Assembly (NCBI RefSeq): GCF_026125785.1
Contig: NZ_JAHCKL010000015.1
Span: 28,045 to 92,044 of the forward strand
Reading direction: 5' to 3'
Origin: Hydrogenophaga sp.
GTDB lineage: Bacteria > Pseudomonadota > Gammaproteobacteria > Burkholderiales > Burkholderiaceae_C
DNA: 64,000 nucleotides
Positions 45,443-55,327 of the stretch are shown here, piece after piece. A program made the position numbers and the translations under genes. The number at the start of each line of letters is the position of its first letter. Positions within the stretch are counted from its first letter, which is position 1. The notes under the pieces were generated by a model, which worked only from the letters and a program-made list of their open reading frames with translations, searched no databases and had not been told where the DNA came from.

Positions 45443-46522
45443 ATGAGCACCGTCTGGAACAAAAGCGATCCACCTCAGCCCCCTCGGGGGGCAGCGACCC
45501 GCGCAGCGGCGCAGCGTGGGGGTCTCCTGAACGTGTTGTGGCTGCAGTCGGGCGGGTGTGGCGGTTGCAGCATGTCGCTGCTGTGCGCGGACACCACCGA
45601 CTTCCAGGGCCATCTGCGCGACGGGGGCATCCACCTGCTGTGGCACCCCTCGCTGTCGCTGGCCAGCGGCGACGAGTTGCTGAGCCTGCTGGACGATGTG
45701 CTGCAGGGCCGCGTGCAGCTGGACGCGCTGTGCGTGGAGGGCTCGCTGCTGCGCGGCCCGAACGGCACCGGGCGCTTCCACATGCTGGCGGGCACCGGCC
45801 TGCCGATGATCGATTGGGTGCGGCGCCTGTCCGCGCGGGCTCGCCATGTGCTGGCCGTGGGCAGTTGCGCGGCCTGGGGCGGCATCACGGCCGGTGGCGA
45901 CAACCCCACCGATGCCTGCGGCCTGCAGTACGAGGACGACCAGCCCGGCGGTCTGCTGGGTGCGGACTTCCGCTCGGCCAGCGGCCTGCCGGTGATCAAC
46001 GTGGCCGGCTGTCCCACGCACCCGAGCTGGGTGACCGACACGCTGATGGCCCTGGCCGCCGGGGGCTTCGGCGCCGACGATCTGGACCCCCTGAACCGCC
46101 CGCGCTTCTACGCCGACCAGTTGGTGCACCACGGCTGCACGCGCAACGAGTACTACGAGTTCAAGGCCAGTGCGGAGAAGCCCTCCGACCTGGGCTGCAT
46201 GATGGAGCACATGGGCTGCAAGGGCACCCAGGTGCATGCCGACTGCAACACCCGCCTGTGGAACGGCGAGGGCTCGTGCACGCGTGGCGGCTATGCCTGC
46301 ATCGCCTGCACGGAGCCCGGCTTCCAGGAGCCCGGTCATCCGTTCCACGAGACCCCCAAGCTCGCGGGCATCCCGATCGGCCTGCCCACCGACATGCCCA
46401 AGGCCTGGTTCGTGGCGCTGGCTTCCCTGTCCAAGAGCGCCACGCCCAAGCGGGTGAAGCACAACGCGGTGGCCGACCACCTGGTGGTCAAGCCCGCCGT
46501 CCGCAAGACCCGCCTGAAATGA
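45443..46522 (+). CDS. hoxB: Regulatory [NiFe]-hydrogenase small subunit
   Basis: The 359-residue small subunit of the H2 sensor is cytoplasmic: it has no Tat signal and no C-terminal membrane helix, in contrast to HoxK. The proximal-cluster motif SGGCGGCSMSLL has Cys39 and Cys42 and lacks the extra cysteine seen in HoxK. Further ligands lie in VGSCAAWGG, AGCPTHPSW, HHGCTRNEYYEF, CMMEHMGCKG and ACTEPGF. Residues about 12-29 are encoded by an inverted partial copy of the intergenic repeat, giving an odd Pro/Arg/Ala-rich N-terminus before the fold begins near LLNVLWLQ. It overlaps hoxC by 4 bp. Confidence 0.95.
   Translation: MSTVWNKSDPPQPPRGAATRAAAQRGGLLNVLWLQSGGCGGCSMSLLCADTTDFQGHLRDGGIHLLWHPSLSLASGDELLSLLDDVLQGRVQLDALCVEGSLLRGPNGTGRFHMLAGTGLPMIDWVRRLSARARHVLAVGSCAAWGGITAGGDNPTDACGLQYEDDQPGGLLGADFRSASGLPVINVAGCPTHPSWVTDTLMALAAGGFGADDLDPLNRPRFYADQLVHHGCTRNEYYEFKASAEKPSDLGCMMEHMGCKGTQVHADCNTRLWNGEGSCTRGGYACIACTEPGFQEPGHPFHETPKLAGIPIGLPTDMPKAWFVALASLSKSATPKRVKHNAVADHLVVKPAVRKTRLK
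45478..45530 (-). repeat. Inverted partial copy of the intergenic repeat inside hoxB
   Basis: On the minus strand this reads as the opening of the repeat (C run, CTGCGCCGCTGCGCGG, then C-rich). The plus strand has GGGGGGCAG, CCGCGCAGCGGCGCAG and GGGGGTCTC in the matching reverse order. It lies within the first 30 codons of hoxB and stays in frame. It could also be an unrelated GC-rich segment of similar composition, but the 14-base CGCGCAGCGGCGCAG core is shared with the full copies. Confidence 0.6.
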
Positions 46523-47985
46523 CACGCCTGCTCGTTGGCCCTTTCAACCGCGTCGAAGGTGATCTGGAGGTGTCGCTCGACATCGCCGCCGATCGCCGCG
46601 TGGCCAGCGCGCAGGTGAACGCCACCATGTACCGTGGCTTCGAGCAGATCCTGCGCGGCAAGGCGCCGCACGATGCGCTGGTCTACGTGCCCCGCATCTG
46701 CGGCATCTGCTCGGTTTCGCAGTCGGTGGCCGCCGCGCGGGCGCTGGCCGATCTGGGGGGCGTTGCCATGCCGCCCAACGGCCAGCACGCCACCAACCTC
46801 ATCCTGGCGACCGAAAACCTGGCCGACCACCTCACCCACTTCTACCTGTTCTTCATGCCGGACTTTGCGCGGCCGGTCTACGCGGCGCACGCCTGGCACG
46901 CGGAGGCGCTGCGCCGCTTCGCGCCCGACACGGGCGAACAGGTGCGCGCGGCCACGGCGGCCCGCCAGCGCTGGCTCACGCTGCTGGGCACGCTGGGCGG
47001 CAAGTGGCCGCATACCCAGTCGGTCGAGCCCGGCGGCTCCACGCGGCCGATCGACGCCGCCGAGCGCGTGCGCCTGCTCGCTCGCGTGCGCGAGTTCCGC
47101 GCCTTCCTGGAGCGGCATCTGTTCGGCGCGCCGCTGGAGGCGGTGGCCGCGATCGGCACGGAAGACGCGCTGTGGGACTGGCATGCGCAGGACCCGCTGG
47201 GCGGGGGTGACCTGCGCTTTTTCCTCACGCTGGCGCGTGAGCTCGACCTGGCGCGGCTCGGGCCTGGCCCCGGGCGCTACCTGAGTTACGGCGCCTACGC
47301 CCAGCCCGAGGGCGGTTTTGCCTTGCCGGGCGGCGTGTGGCATGCCGACACGGCGTGCCTGCAGGCGGTGGACAGCGCGGCCATCACCGAAGACGCCACC
47401 CACGCCTGGCTGGCCGACGAAGGCCGCACGCCGCTGCACCCGCTGGCCGGCCAGACGCGGCCGGATGCGGACAAGGCCGGCGCCTACACCTGGAACAAGG
47501 CGCCGCGCCTGGCCGGCGCGGTGGTGGAGACCGGGGCCATCGCCCGCCAGCTCGCCAGCGGCCAGCCGCTCGTGCATGCCGTGGTGGCACGCCACGGCGG
47601 CAACGTGCTCACCCGCGTGCTGGCGCGCGTGCTCGAACTCGCGCGCGTGGTGCCCCTGATGGAAGACTGGCTGCGCGCGCTGCGCCCGACGGAAGCTTTC
47701 TGCGTGCCGACCGTGCTGCCACAGCAGGGCAGCGGCGTCGGGCTGTCCGAGGCGGCGCGCGGCAGCCTGGGCCACTGGCTGGTGGTGCAGCGCGGCCAGA
47801 TCGCCAACTACCAGATCGTCGCGCCCACGAGCTGGAATTTTTCACCGCGCGATGCGGCGGGCACGCCCGGCGCGCTGGAGCAGGCGCTGGTGGGCGCACC
47901 GGTGCGCGAGGGCGAGCAGACACCCGTCTCGGTCCAGCACATCGTGCGCTCTTTCGACCCTTGCATGGTCTGTACGGTGCATTGA
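46519..47985 (+). CDS. hoxC: Regulatory [NiFe]-hydrogenase large subunit
   Basis: The 488-residue catalytic-type subunit of the H2 sensor has an L1 motif RICGICSVSQS with Cys61 and Cys64; the Ser-Gln following is typical of regulatory hydrogenases. The L2 motif DPCMVCTVH ends the protein exactly at His488. There is therefore no C-terminal extension and no protease step, a hallmark of HoxC/HupV. It assembles with HoxB, binds H2 with low turnover and oxygen insensitivity, and signals to HoxJ. It begins 4 bp inside hoxB and is followed by a full repeat copy. Confidence 0.97.
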   Translation: MTRLLVGPFNRVEGDLEVSLDIAADRRVASAQVNATMYRGFEQILRGKAPHDALVYVPRICGICSVSQSVAAARALADLGGVAMPPNGQHATNLILATENLADHLTHFYLFFMPDFARPVYAAHAWHAEALRRFAPDTGEQVRAATAARQRWLTLLGTLGGKWPHTQSVEPGGSTRPIDAAERVRLLARVREFRAFLERHLFGAPLEAVAAIGTEDALWDWHAQDPLGGGDLRFFLTLARELDLARLGPGPGRYLSYGAYAQPEGGFALPGGVWHADTACLQAVDSAAITEDATHAWLADEGRTPLHPLAGQTRPDADKAGAYTWNKAPRLAGAVVETGAIARQLASGQPLVHAVVARHGGNVLTRVLARVLELARVVPLMEDWLRALRPTEAFCVPTVLPQQGSGVGLSEAARGSLGHWLVVQRGQIANYQIVAPTSWNFSPRDAAGTPGALEQALVGAPVREGEQTPVSVQHIVRSFDPCMVCTVH

Positions 47986-47990
47986 GATGG

Positions 47991-48135
47991 ACACCCCCCT
48001 GCGCCGCTGCGCGGCTTCCCCCCTCTCTGGCGCGCCTTCGGCGCTGGGAGGGGGGACGATGCCTTGGGCCGGCGGAGCCGGACCCTTGGCATCTCTGGGT
48101 GGGGTGGCTCGCTTCGCTTTGCTCGCTGGGGTGCG
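47991..48135. repeat. C-rich intergenic repeat, full copy 2
   Basis: This is near-identical to the copy at 37243 over its whole length, including CACCCCCCTGCGCCGCTGCG, GGCGCGCCTTCGGCG, GGGAGGGGGGACGATGCC, GGGCCGGCGGAGCCGGACCC and CGCTTCGCTTTGCTCGCTGG. It fills the gap between hoxC and hoxJ and leaves an open but spurious frame running into hoxJ. Confidence 0.85.
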
Positions 48136-48159
48136 TCTTTGCGTGCGCGGGAGGGGTGT

Positions 48160-49509
<1,350 letters not shown>

Positions 49510-49552
49510 GCGGCGCGGCCAGGCGCCCCGGGCAGGCGACAATGGCGCCCGC

Positions 49553-50317
49553 ATGGAATTGCTGCTCGTCACCGCCGCCTCGCTGTTTGCCGGATTCGTC
49601 GACGCCATCGTCGGCGGTGGCGGCCTGATCCTGGTGCCGGCGCTGTTCGCCGTTTTCCCCAACACCCATCCCGCCACCCTGTTCGGGGTGAACAAGGGCG
49701 CCTCGGTCTGGGGCACGGCCGCGGCCACGCTGCAGTACGCCCGGCGTGTGCACATGCCCTGGCATGCGCTGCTGCCGGCGGCCGCGCTGGCGTTTGCCGG
49801 CTCCATGCTGGGCGCCTGGACCGTGACCGTGATCTCGCCGGACTTCCTGCGCCGCGCACTGCCGCTGATCCTGCTGGGCGTGCTGGCCTATACCCTGGCG
49901 CGCAAGGAGCTCGGTCGCCAGCATGCGCCGCGCTTCACCGGCCGGCGCGAGGCGCTGGCGGCGGCGTCGCTGGGGGTCACCATCGGTTTCTACGACGGCT
50001 TCTTCGGCCCCGGCACCGGCAGCTTCTTCGTCTTCCTGTTCGTGCGCTGGCTGGGCTACGACTTCCTGCACGCCAGCGCCAGCGCCAAGCTGCTCAACAC
50101 CGCCTCCAACCTGGCAGCGCTGCTGCTGTTCGCCTGGAAAGGCCATGTCTGGTGGCACTATGTGCTGGCCATGGCGGTGGCCAATGTGGCGGGCAGCCTG
50201 CTCGGCACTCGGCTGGCGCTCAAGCACGGCAGCGGTTTCGTGCGCGGTGTGTTCATCCTCGTGGTCTCGGCCCTGATTCTGAAGACCACCTACGACGCCT
50301 GGATGAGGGGGGGGTGA
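49553..50317 (+). CDS. TauE/SafE-family membrane permease
   Basis: This 254-residue inner-membrane protein has about seven to eight helices. The duplicated TauE/SafE (DUF81, YfcA-like) pattern is clear: FAGFVDAIVGGGGLILVPAL at the N-terminus and IGFYDGFFGPGTGSFFVFLF in the second half. Such proteins are proposed exporters of sulfite, sulfonate-derived or organic anions. The Ralstonia cluster has the nickel permease hoxN near this place, but this protein has no HX4DH nickel motif, so it is not HoxN. A function in hydrogen metabolism is not indicated. It starts 43 bp after hoxJ. Confidence 0.92.
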   Translation: MELLLVTAASLFAGFVDAIVGGGGLILVPALFAVFPNTHPATLFGVNKGASVWGTAAATLQYARRVHMPWHALLPAAALAFAGSMLGAWTVTVISPDFLRRALPLILLGVLAYTLARKELGRQHAPRFTGRREALAAASLGVTIGFYDGFFGPGTGSFFVFLFVRWLGYDFLHASASAKLLNTASNLAALLLFAWKGHVWWHYVLAMAVANVAGSLLGTRLALKHGSGFVRGVFILVVSALILKTTYDAWMRGG

Positions 50318-50319
50318 GG

Positions 50320-50457
50320 CACCCCCCTGCGCCGCTGCGCGGCTTCCCCCCTCCGTGGCGCGCCTTCGGCGCTTCGAGGGGGGACGATGCCTTGGGCTGG
50401 CGGAGCCGGACCCTCGGCATCTCTGGGCTCGGGCGCCTCGCTTCGCTCGCTGGGGCG
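50320..50457. repeat. C-rich intergenic repeat, full copy 3
   Basis: The third near-identical copy opens with the same CACCCCCCTGCGCCGCTGCG as the other two and carries the CCCCCCTC and GAGGGGGG arms and the GGAGCCGGACCCTCGGCATC part, but has a shorter 3' end. It starts 3 bp after the TauE/SafE gene stop, again on the 3' side of a plus-strand gene. Confidence 0.85.
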
Positions 50458-50528
50458 TTCGGCTTGGCGGAGTCTGGTCTTCTTCGGCGCTTGTCGGGTG
50501 GCGCTGCTTTGTTTGCTGGAGTGTGGAT

Positions 50529-51290
50529 ATGGCGCGTGTGTTGAGCGTGCTTGCTGGTGGTGTGCTGGCTGTGCTGGGCGCTGGCGCGGTGCTGTTTCTG
50601 ATGCAGCGCGACCTGCTCTACGAGCCGCGTCCGGGTTCGCCTGCGCTGGAGGCGCCGATGTTGTTCCTGTCGGTGGATGGGGAGCGCATCGCGGTGAACC
50701 ACCGTGCGCGCGAGGGTGCGCGGGCGGTGGTCTATTTCGCGGGCAATGGGGAAGATGTCTCTCGGGTGCTGCCCGTGCTGGCCCCGGTGTTTCCCGAGCA
50801 TGCCCTGTACCTGCTGCACTACCGGGGTTACGGCGGCAGCACCGGCAAGCCCAGTGAGGCGGCGCTGTTTGCCGACGGCCTGGCTGTGTTCGATCGCGCT
50901 TTTGCCGAACACCCTGAGGTCACGGTGATCGGGCGCAGCCTGGGCAGTGGCGTGGCTACCTACGTGGCCAGCCGCCGGTCGGTGCAGCGGCTGGTGCTGG
51001 TGACGCCGTTCGACAGCATCGAGGCGGTGGTCCAGGGGCGTCGCCCCTACCTGCCGCTGCGCTGGCTGATGCTCGACAAGTACCGGTCCTGGTCCTACGC
51101 CGGCGATGTGCGGGCACCCACCACGGTGATCGCGGCCGAACGCGACGACCTGGTGCCGCGCGAGCGCACCGAGGCGCTGTTTCGCCATTTCGCGCCCGGC
51201 ATCGCCCACTGGGTGGATCTGCCCGGCACCAACCACGACAACATCGTCGACAGCCCGGCCTATGGAGCGGCCCTGACGCTGGCGCGCTGA
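50529..51290 (+). CDS. Membrane-anchored alpha/beta hydrolase
   Basis: This 253-residue serine hydrolase has an N-terminal hydrophobic helix (residues about 4-23) without a clear cleavage site, so it is probably membrane-anchored. The nucleophile is in GRSLGSG, the catalytic Asp is likely in AERDDLVP and the catalytic His in TNHDNI, all in canonical order. The oxyanion-hole region FAGNGEDVSR and HYRGYGGSTG place it with the BEM46/YfhR-like subgroup. The start at 50529 has GGAG upstream; the earlier open frame lies in the repeat. The substrate is unknown. Confidence 0.9.
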   Translation: MARVLSVLAGGVLAVLGAGAVLFLMQRDLLYEPRPGSPALEAPMLFLSVDGERIAVNHRAREGARAVVYFAGNGEDVSRVLPVLAPVFPEHALYLLHYRGYGGSTGKPSEAALFADGLAVFDRAFAEHPEVTVIGRSLGSGVATYVASRRSVQRLVLVTPFDSIEAVVQGRRPYLPLRWLMLDKYRSWSYAGDVRAPTTVIAAERDDLVPRERTEALFRHFAPGIAHWVDLPGTNHDNIVDSPAYGAALTLAR

Positions 51291-51309
51291 GGGCGCCGCC
51301 GCCCGCGCG

Positions 51310-53193
51310 TCAGCGGGGTTCGTGAGGGCGGGGTGCCGCCGGCTGCGGCGGGCCCGCCTCGGCCGCCTGGGTGCGCCGCACGATCTGCAGCCAGGTGGGA
51401 ACGGCGGCGGGTGCAACGGCCGCCGCCGCTGCGGCACCACCCGCACCACCCGCACCACCGGCCGCTTCGGCCGCGGCTGGCAGCCCCGGGGCGCCGGTCG
51501 CGATGGCGCCGGCCATCCAGCTTGTCGCCTGGGCCCGGTACCCGATGTCGAGCCGGTGGTCCGGAGCCAGCGGGTCGACGCCGCCGGCCAGCCGCCAGGC
51601 CTGCTGCTGCAGGCGCTCTGCCCGCAGAGCCTGCTCCTGCGCACGCGCGGTCAGGACATGCCGGTGAAGCGGGCTGGTCGCCGCCTGCGCCTGCGTGTGC
51701 AGGGCGTCGGCCTGCGTGCCCCATACCGCCGCCTGCACGGCTGTCGCGACGGGCAGCGGAATGGGGATGCCGCTGTCGGCGCGGCCGTAGGTGGCGGCCT
51801 CGATGCCCAGGGCGTCCGGCGGTGCCGGCACGGCGCCCTGGTCCGCGAGGGTGTCCAGCACGTCGCGCAGGCCATGGAAGTGCGCGGCGTGAACCGCCGT
51901 TGCGCCGGCGCGCGTGCGCTCGAGGGGGTCGACGCCATGCTGGCCCAGCATGTCCAGGACCGCCCGCGGGGCGCGGTCGTCAGCGGGTGGCGCCGCTGTG
52001 CCAGCGGGCGCCACGGCCCGCTGGTGCTGCCTGGCCGCGGCGGTCGCGGCCGCGCGCAGCGCCAGCAGGCTCGACGCATCCACCGCCTCGGGCGCGCCCG
52101 CGCCGGCCACATTGAGCGCACCCAGGTTCATCGCATGCACGGCTCCCTGCACAGGGTCGCGACCTGCATGGTCGGGCAGGGAGAGGTCCGCACCGGCTTC
52201 GACCAGCAGGGCCATGGTCGGATCGCTCAGGGAGCTGTTCACCGCGAAATGCGCCGGCGTCTCGCCATGTTCCGTGCGGAGGTTGGGGTTGGCGCCGGCC
52301 GCGAGCAGGGCGTGCGTGGCGCCGAGATGGCCCATGTGCACCGCTTGGTGCAGGGCGGTCCAGCCGCGCTGGCTCTGGTGGTCCAGGTCCGCGCCCGCCG
52401 CCGCCAGCGCCTGGACGGCATCGACGTGGTCCTTGGCCACCGCCTGGAACACGGAGCCTTCGAGGCCGGCCGCCTCGCGCGTGCTCAGGTCCGCACCATG
52501 GCTGGCCAGCAGGTCCACCATGGGGACGTCGCCGTGCATGGCTGCCCCCAGCATCAGCGGGCCTCGCGGGTCGTTGCCCTGGTCCGGGTCCACGCCCGCC
52601 GCCAGCAGCATGGCCGTGGCCGTGGTGTTGTGGCGATCGACCGCGTGGCCCGCGGGCGTGGCGAACGGCTCCTGGATGCCGCGCTCGTCCAGCGCCGCGC
52701 CGGCCGCCACCAACTCGCCCAGCACCTGGTGCGCACCCACATCCACCGCCCGCAGCACGTGGCCGCCACTGCCCAGGGGCGAGGCATCGGGGTGGGCACC
52801 ATGGGCGAGCAGCAGCGCGGCGATGCGGGCGTCGTCGCGGGTCGTGGTGTGGTCCAGGGCCCTGAGGCCGTTGAGGGAGGTCTGGTCGGGATGGGCGCCG
52901 TGTTCGAGCAGGCATTGCACGATCTCGGGGTCGCCGCGCGCGACCGCATTGTGCAGGGGTTTGGCGCCACGGCCGCAGGCCGCGTCCATGGGCAGCCCGG
53001 CGCCGGCAAGCAGGTCGACCGTGGCGACATCCGCGGTGCGCACGGCCCACGAAAGCAGGGATATGTCCTGCGCGTTGCGCAGCAACGCCAGATCCGGATC
53101 GCCGCCGTGTTCGCTGAGCAGCCCGTCCAGCGTGGCGGTGTCGCTTTTCTCGATCGCGGCGAACATCGCCTGGGCGGCATGAGGAGGGATCAT
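51310..53193 (-). CDS. Ankyrin-repeat protein (third of three)
   Basis: The 627-residue protein is built mainly of ankyrin repeats, about ten between residues 15 and 400. They show the recurring pattern G-x-T-P/ALH-x-A-x-x-G-H and LLxxGADxxxxD (for instance GWTALHQAVHMGHLGATHALLAAGA). A helical, Ala/Gln/Arg-rich region and a low-complexity Gly/Ala stretch follow. No signal peptide or membrane helix is visible. It starts 38 bp after the preceding ankyrin gene, with AGGA upstream of the ATG. Ankyrin proteins mediate protein-protein contacts; the partner is unknown. Confidence 0.88.
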   Translation of the reverse strand: MIPPHAAQAMFAAIEKSDTATLDGLLSEHGGDPDLALLRNAQDISLLSWAVRTADVATVDLLAGAGLPMDAACGRGAKPLHNAVARGDPEIVQCLLEHGAHPDQTSLNGLRALDHTTTRDDARIAALLLAHGAHPDASPLGSGGHVLRAVDVGAHQVLGELVAAGAALDERGIQEPFATPAGHAVDRHNTTATAMLLAAGVDPDQGNDPRGPLMLGAAMHGDVPMVDLLASHGADLSTREAAGLEGSVFQAVAKDHVDAVQALAAAGADLDHQSQRGWTALHQAVHMGHLGATHALLAAGANPNLRTEHGETPAHFAVNSSLSDPTMALLVEAGADLSLPDHAGRDPVQGAVHAMNLGALNVAGAGAPEAVDASSLLALRAAATAAARQHQRAVAPAGTAAPPADDRAPRAVLDMLGQHGVDPLERTRAGATAVHAAHFHGLRDVLDTLADQGAVPAPPDALGIEAATYGRADSGIPIPLPVATAVQAAVWGTQADALHTQAQAATSPLHRHVLTARAQEQALRAERLQQQAWRLAGGVDPLAPDHRLDIGYRAQATSWMAGAIATGAPGLPAAAEAAGGAGGAGGAAAAAAVAPAAVPTWLQIVRRTQAAEAGPPQPAAPRPHEPR

Positions 53194-53231
53194 GGGAGGT
53201 CCTTTCAGCGAGAAGCCCGGTGCGTGCGGCG

Positions 53232-54632
53232 TCAGCGTGGGCTGGGGCCGCTGCCGCCGCCGGCTGGCGTGGTGGCCGTGGGCGGGGTGGCGCCGCCTGC
53301 CGGCGCGGCCAGATAGCCTCGCCAGGAGGGCGGCACGTGGCCGGCGGCGGGAGGCGTTCCGGTGACCACCGCGGCCGCGGCACGGGCAGCCGCACGGATG
53401 GCCGGAGCCTGCGCGGGGTAGGCTTGCGCGGTGGCTGCGTTGCGGCCGAGCAGGGGCAGCGCGGGCGCCATGTCGGCGCCCAGTTGCTGCAAGGTCTGGA
53501 GCGCCGTTGCATGGCTGAAGTGCGCGGCCACCGCGACCGCCGTGGCGCCCCATGCCGTTGCCTCGTCAAGGGGAACGCCCAGGGCGTGCAGCGCCCGCAG
53601 CATGGGTCGGCAGTCGGCGATGGCGGCGCGCGGCCTGCGGGCCTCGCGCTCCTGGACGCTGGCCGAGATGGCCTGCTGGGGCAGGCCCTGGCCCAGCAGG
53701 CACCCGGGACGGGCCTGTTGGGCGATCTCCAGGGCCCGGGGGCGGCCCAGGCGGGCGGCGAGCTGCAAGGGTGTCATGCCCGTGGCGGGGCTGGGGATGG
53801 TCACACTGGCACCGGCTTCGAGCAGCGCGCGCCAGGCGGTCAGGTGCCCGGCCTGCGCGGCCATGTCCAGCGCGGTGACCTGGGTGGTGACCTGGGTGGT
53901 GCCCAGGACCTCCAGGTCGGCACCGCCACGCGCCAGCGCATGCACGCAAGGCCCGCTGTCCGCGCTGATGGCGTGGTGCAGTGGCCGCAGGCCGCCCGCG
54001 CCGGGTGCGTTCACGTCGGCGCCGACACCGATCAGCGTCTCGGCCATCGGCAGATCGCCCGCGGCGCAGGCGGTGATGAGCGTCCCGTCGCCGCGCAGCG
54101 GGGCGGCGTTCGGGTCGACGCCGAGCCCGACCAGTGTGGGCACCACGCGGTGCACGCCATGTGCCACCGCCAGGTGCAGCGGCCTTCTTCCGGTGGCGTC
54201 CGGTGTGTCGATGGAGCCGCCATGGGCGGCGATGGTTTCCAGGCATGGCCCATGCCCGTGCCGTGCCGCGAAGTGCGCCGGCGTGTGGCCCATGCCGTCC
54301 TCGCTGGGCATGTCCAGGTCATGACCCGATGCCGCGAGCGCGGCGAGGGTCGCGGCCGAACCGCCGCGGGCCGCCAGGTGCACGGCGTGCATGCCGGTGA
54401 CGTCGGGGACGCCGTTGTCCGTGAGGCCATGCGCCAGCAGGACATCAACCGTCTCGTGGTGCCCCTCGGCGGCCGCGAGCATGAGGAGGCTGCGGTAGGC
54501 CAGGGCGTCGCGCAGGGCCTCTGGTGCATGCGAATGCGTCGGGGGCGCGCTTTCCAGCAGGCTGGCGACCCGCGCAGCGTCGCCATCGCGGGTTGCCATG
54601 ATCAGGGCGGCGCTGTGCTGGTCGGGTGTCAT
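53232..54632 (-). CDS. Ankyrin-repeat protein (second of three)
   Basis: The 466-residue ankyrin-repeat protein has eight or nine repeats between residues about 8 and 310 (examples: MHAVHLAARGGSAATLAALA, RRPLHLAVAHGVHRVVPTL, LRPLHHAISADSG). A C-terminal Ala/Pro/Thr-rich tail of about 90 residues follows. One repeat contains a short internal duplication, TTQVTTQVT. The start at 54632 overlaps the stop of the first ankyrin gene as ATGA, so the pair is translationally coupled. It has no export signal. Its architecture parallels the third gene, so the two likely arose by duplication followed by strong divergence. Confidence 0.88.
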   Translation of the reverse strand: MTPDQHSAALIMATRDGDAARVASLLESAPPTHSHAPEALRDALAYRSLLMLAAAEGHHETVDVLLAHGLTDNGVPDVTGMHAVHLAARGGSAATLAALAASGHDLDMPSEDGMGHTPAHFAARHGHGPCLETIAAHGGSIDTPDATGRRPLHLAVAHGVHRVVPTLVGLGVDPNAAPLRGDGTLITACAAGDLPMAETLIGVGADVNAPGAGGLRPLHHAISADSGPCVHALARGGADLEVLGTTQVTTQVTALDMAAQAGHLTAWRALLEAGASVTIPSPATGMTPLQLAARLGRPRALEIAQQARPGCLLGQGLPQQAISASVQEREARRPRAAIADCRPMLRALHALGVPLDEATAWGATAVAVAAHFSHATALQTLQQLGADMAPALPLLGRNAATAQAYPAQAPAIRAAARAAAAVVTGTPPAAGHVPPSWRGYLAAPAGGATPPTATTPAGGGSGPSPR

Positions 54633-55201
54633 GCGCAGCGGGCGTCTTCGTGCAGGGGTTGGCGCTCGGCAGCGGCCTGCAGCCGGTCGGCCAGATGGTG
54701 GAAGCCCCGTTGTCTGGCCGCCTGTGCGCCGGCCATGGCCGACGCCGCGGACCAGGCGCCGACGGCGATCAGGTAGTCCGTGGCGCTGCGGTGTCCCCGG
54801 GCTGCCGCGTGCTGCAGCGGTGTGCTGCCGCTGGCGTCCGGCAGGTCCAGGCGGGCACCGGCGGCCTGCAGCGCGCTCAGCAGGTCCACCTGGCCCCAGT
54901 GCGCTGCTTGGCCAGCGGGTGTGCGGCCATTGCCGTCGCAGGCGTTGAACAGCAAGGGCCGCTCGGAGGCGGGCAGCACCTGCGCCAGCACGGCGATCGC
55001 CGCGGTGCTGTGGCGGCGAACGGCCACGGTGGCCAGGGTGTCGTGTGAGGCGTTGCGCAGGCTGGCCAGGGGCTGGCCCGCGTGGCGGGGGTCCTGGTGC
55101 CATGCCATCAGCCCGGAGCGCAGCCGGTGGGCCATGTCCTCGGCGGCCGCTGGCGTGGGGTGCGCGCGCCGGATGGTGTCGAAAAGATCCTGAGCCTGCA
55201 T
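54629..55201 (-). CDS. Small ankyrin-repeat protein (first of three)
   Basis: This 190-residue protein has a helical N-terminal part (about 60 residues) followed by three or four ankyrin repeats (NGRTPAGQAAHWGQVDLLSAL, GSTPLQHAAARGHRSATDYLI). It is the promoter-proximal gene of the ankyrin operon. The 126 bp upstream, up to the LuxR-type gene's stop, should hold the promoter, although I see no clear motif. No toxin, catalase or secretion gene accompanies it. Confidence 0.87.
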   Translation of the reverse strand: MQAQDLFDTIRRAHPTPAAAEDMAHRLRSGLMAWHQDPRHAGQPLASLRNASHDTLATVAVRRHSTAAIAVLAQVLPASERPLLFNACDGNGRTPAGQAAHWGQVDLLSALQAAGARLDLPDASGSTPLQHAAARGHRSATDYLIAVGAWSAASAMAGAQAARQRGFHHLADRLQAAAERQPLHEDARCA

Positions 55202-55327
55202 GCCGTCGTCCTCTGAGCCGCTGCGGATGAGCGGCCGATTGTCGGCGTGCCTGTTGCGGGAACGGGTGGATGGAACCAGCCGCCGCGCCTGGATACCTGG
55301 CGACCGTTTTTCCGTAACCGACCGGCC

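Noticed and set aside
49553-50317. Considered as hoxN nickel permease because of its place after hoxJ
   Set aside because: The NiCoT HX4DH motif is absent and the duplicated TauE/SafE pattern is clear.
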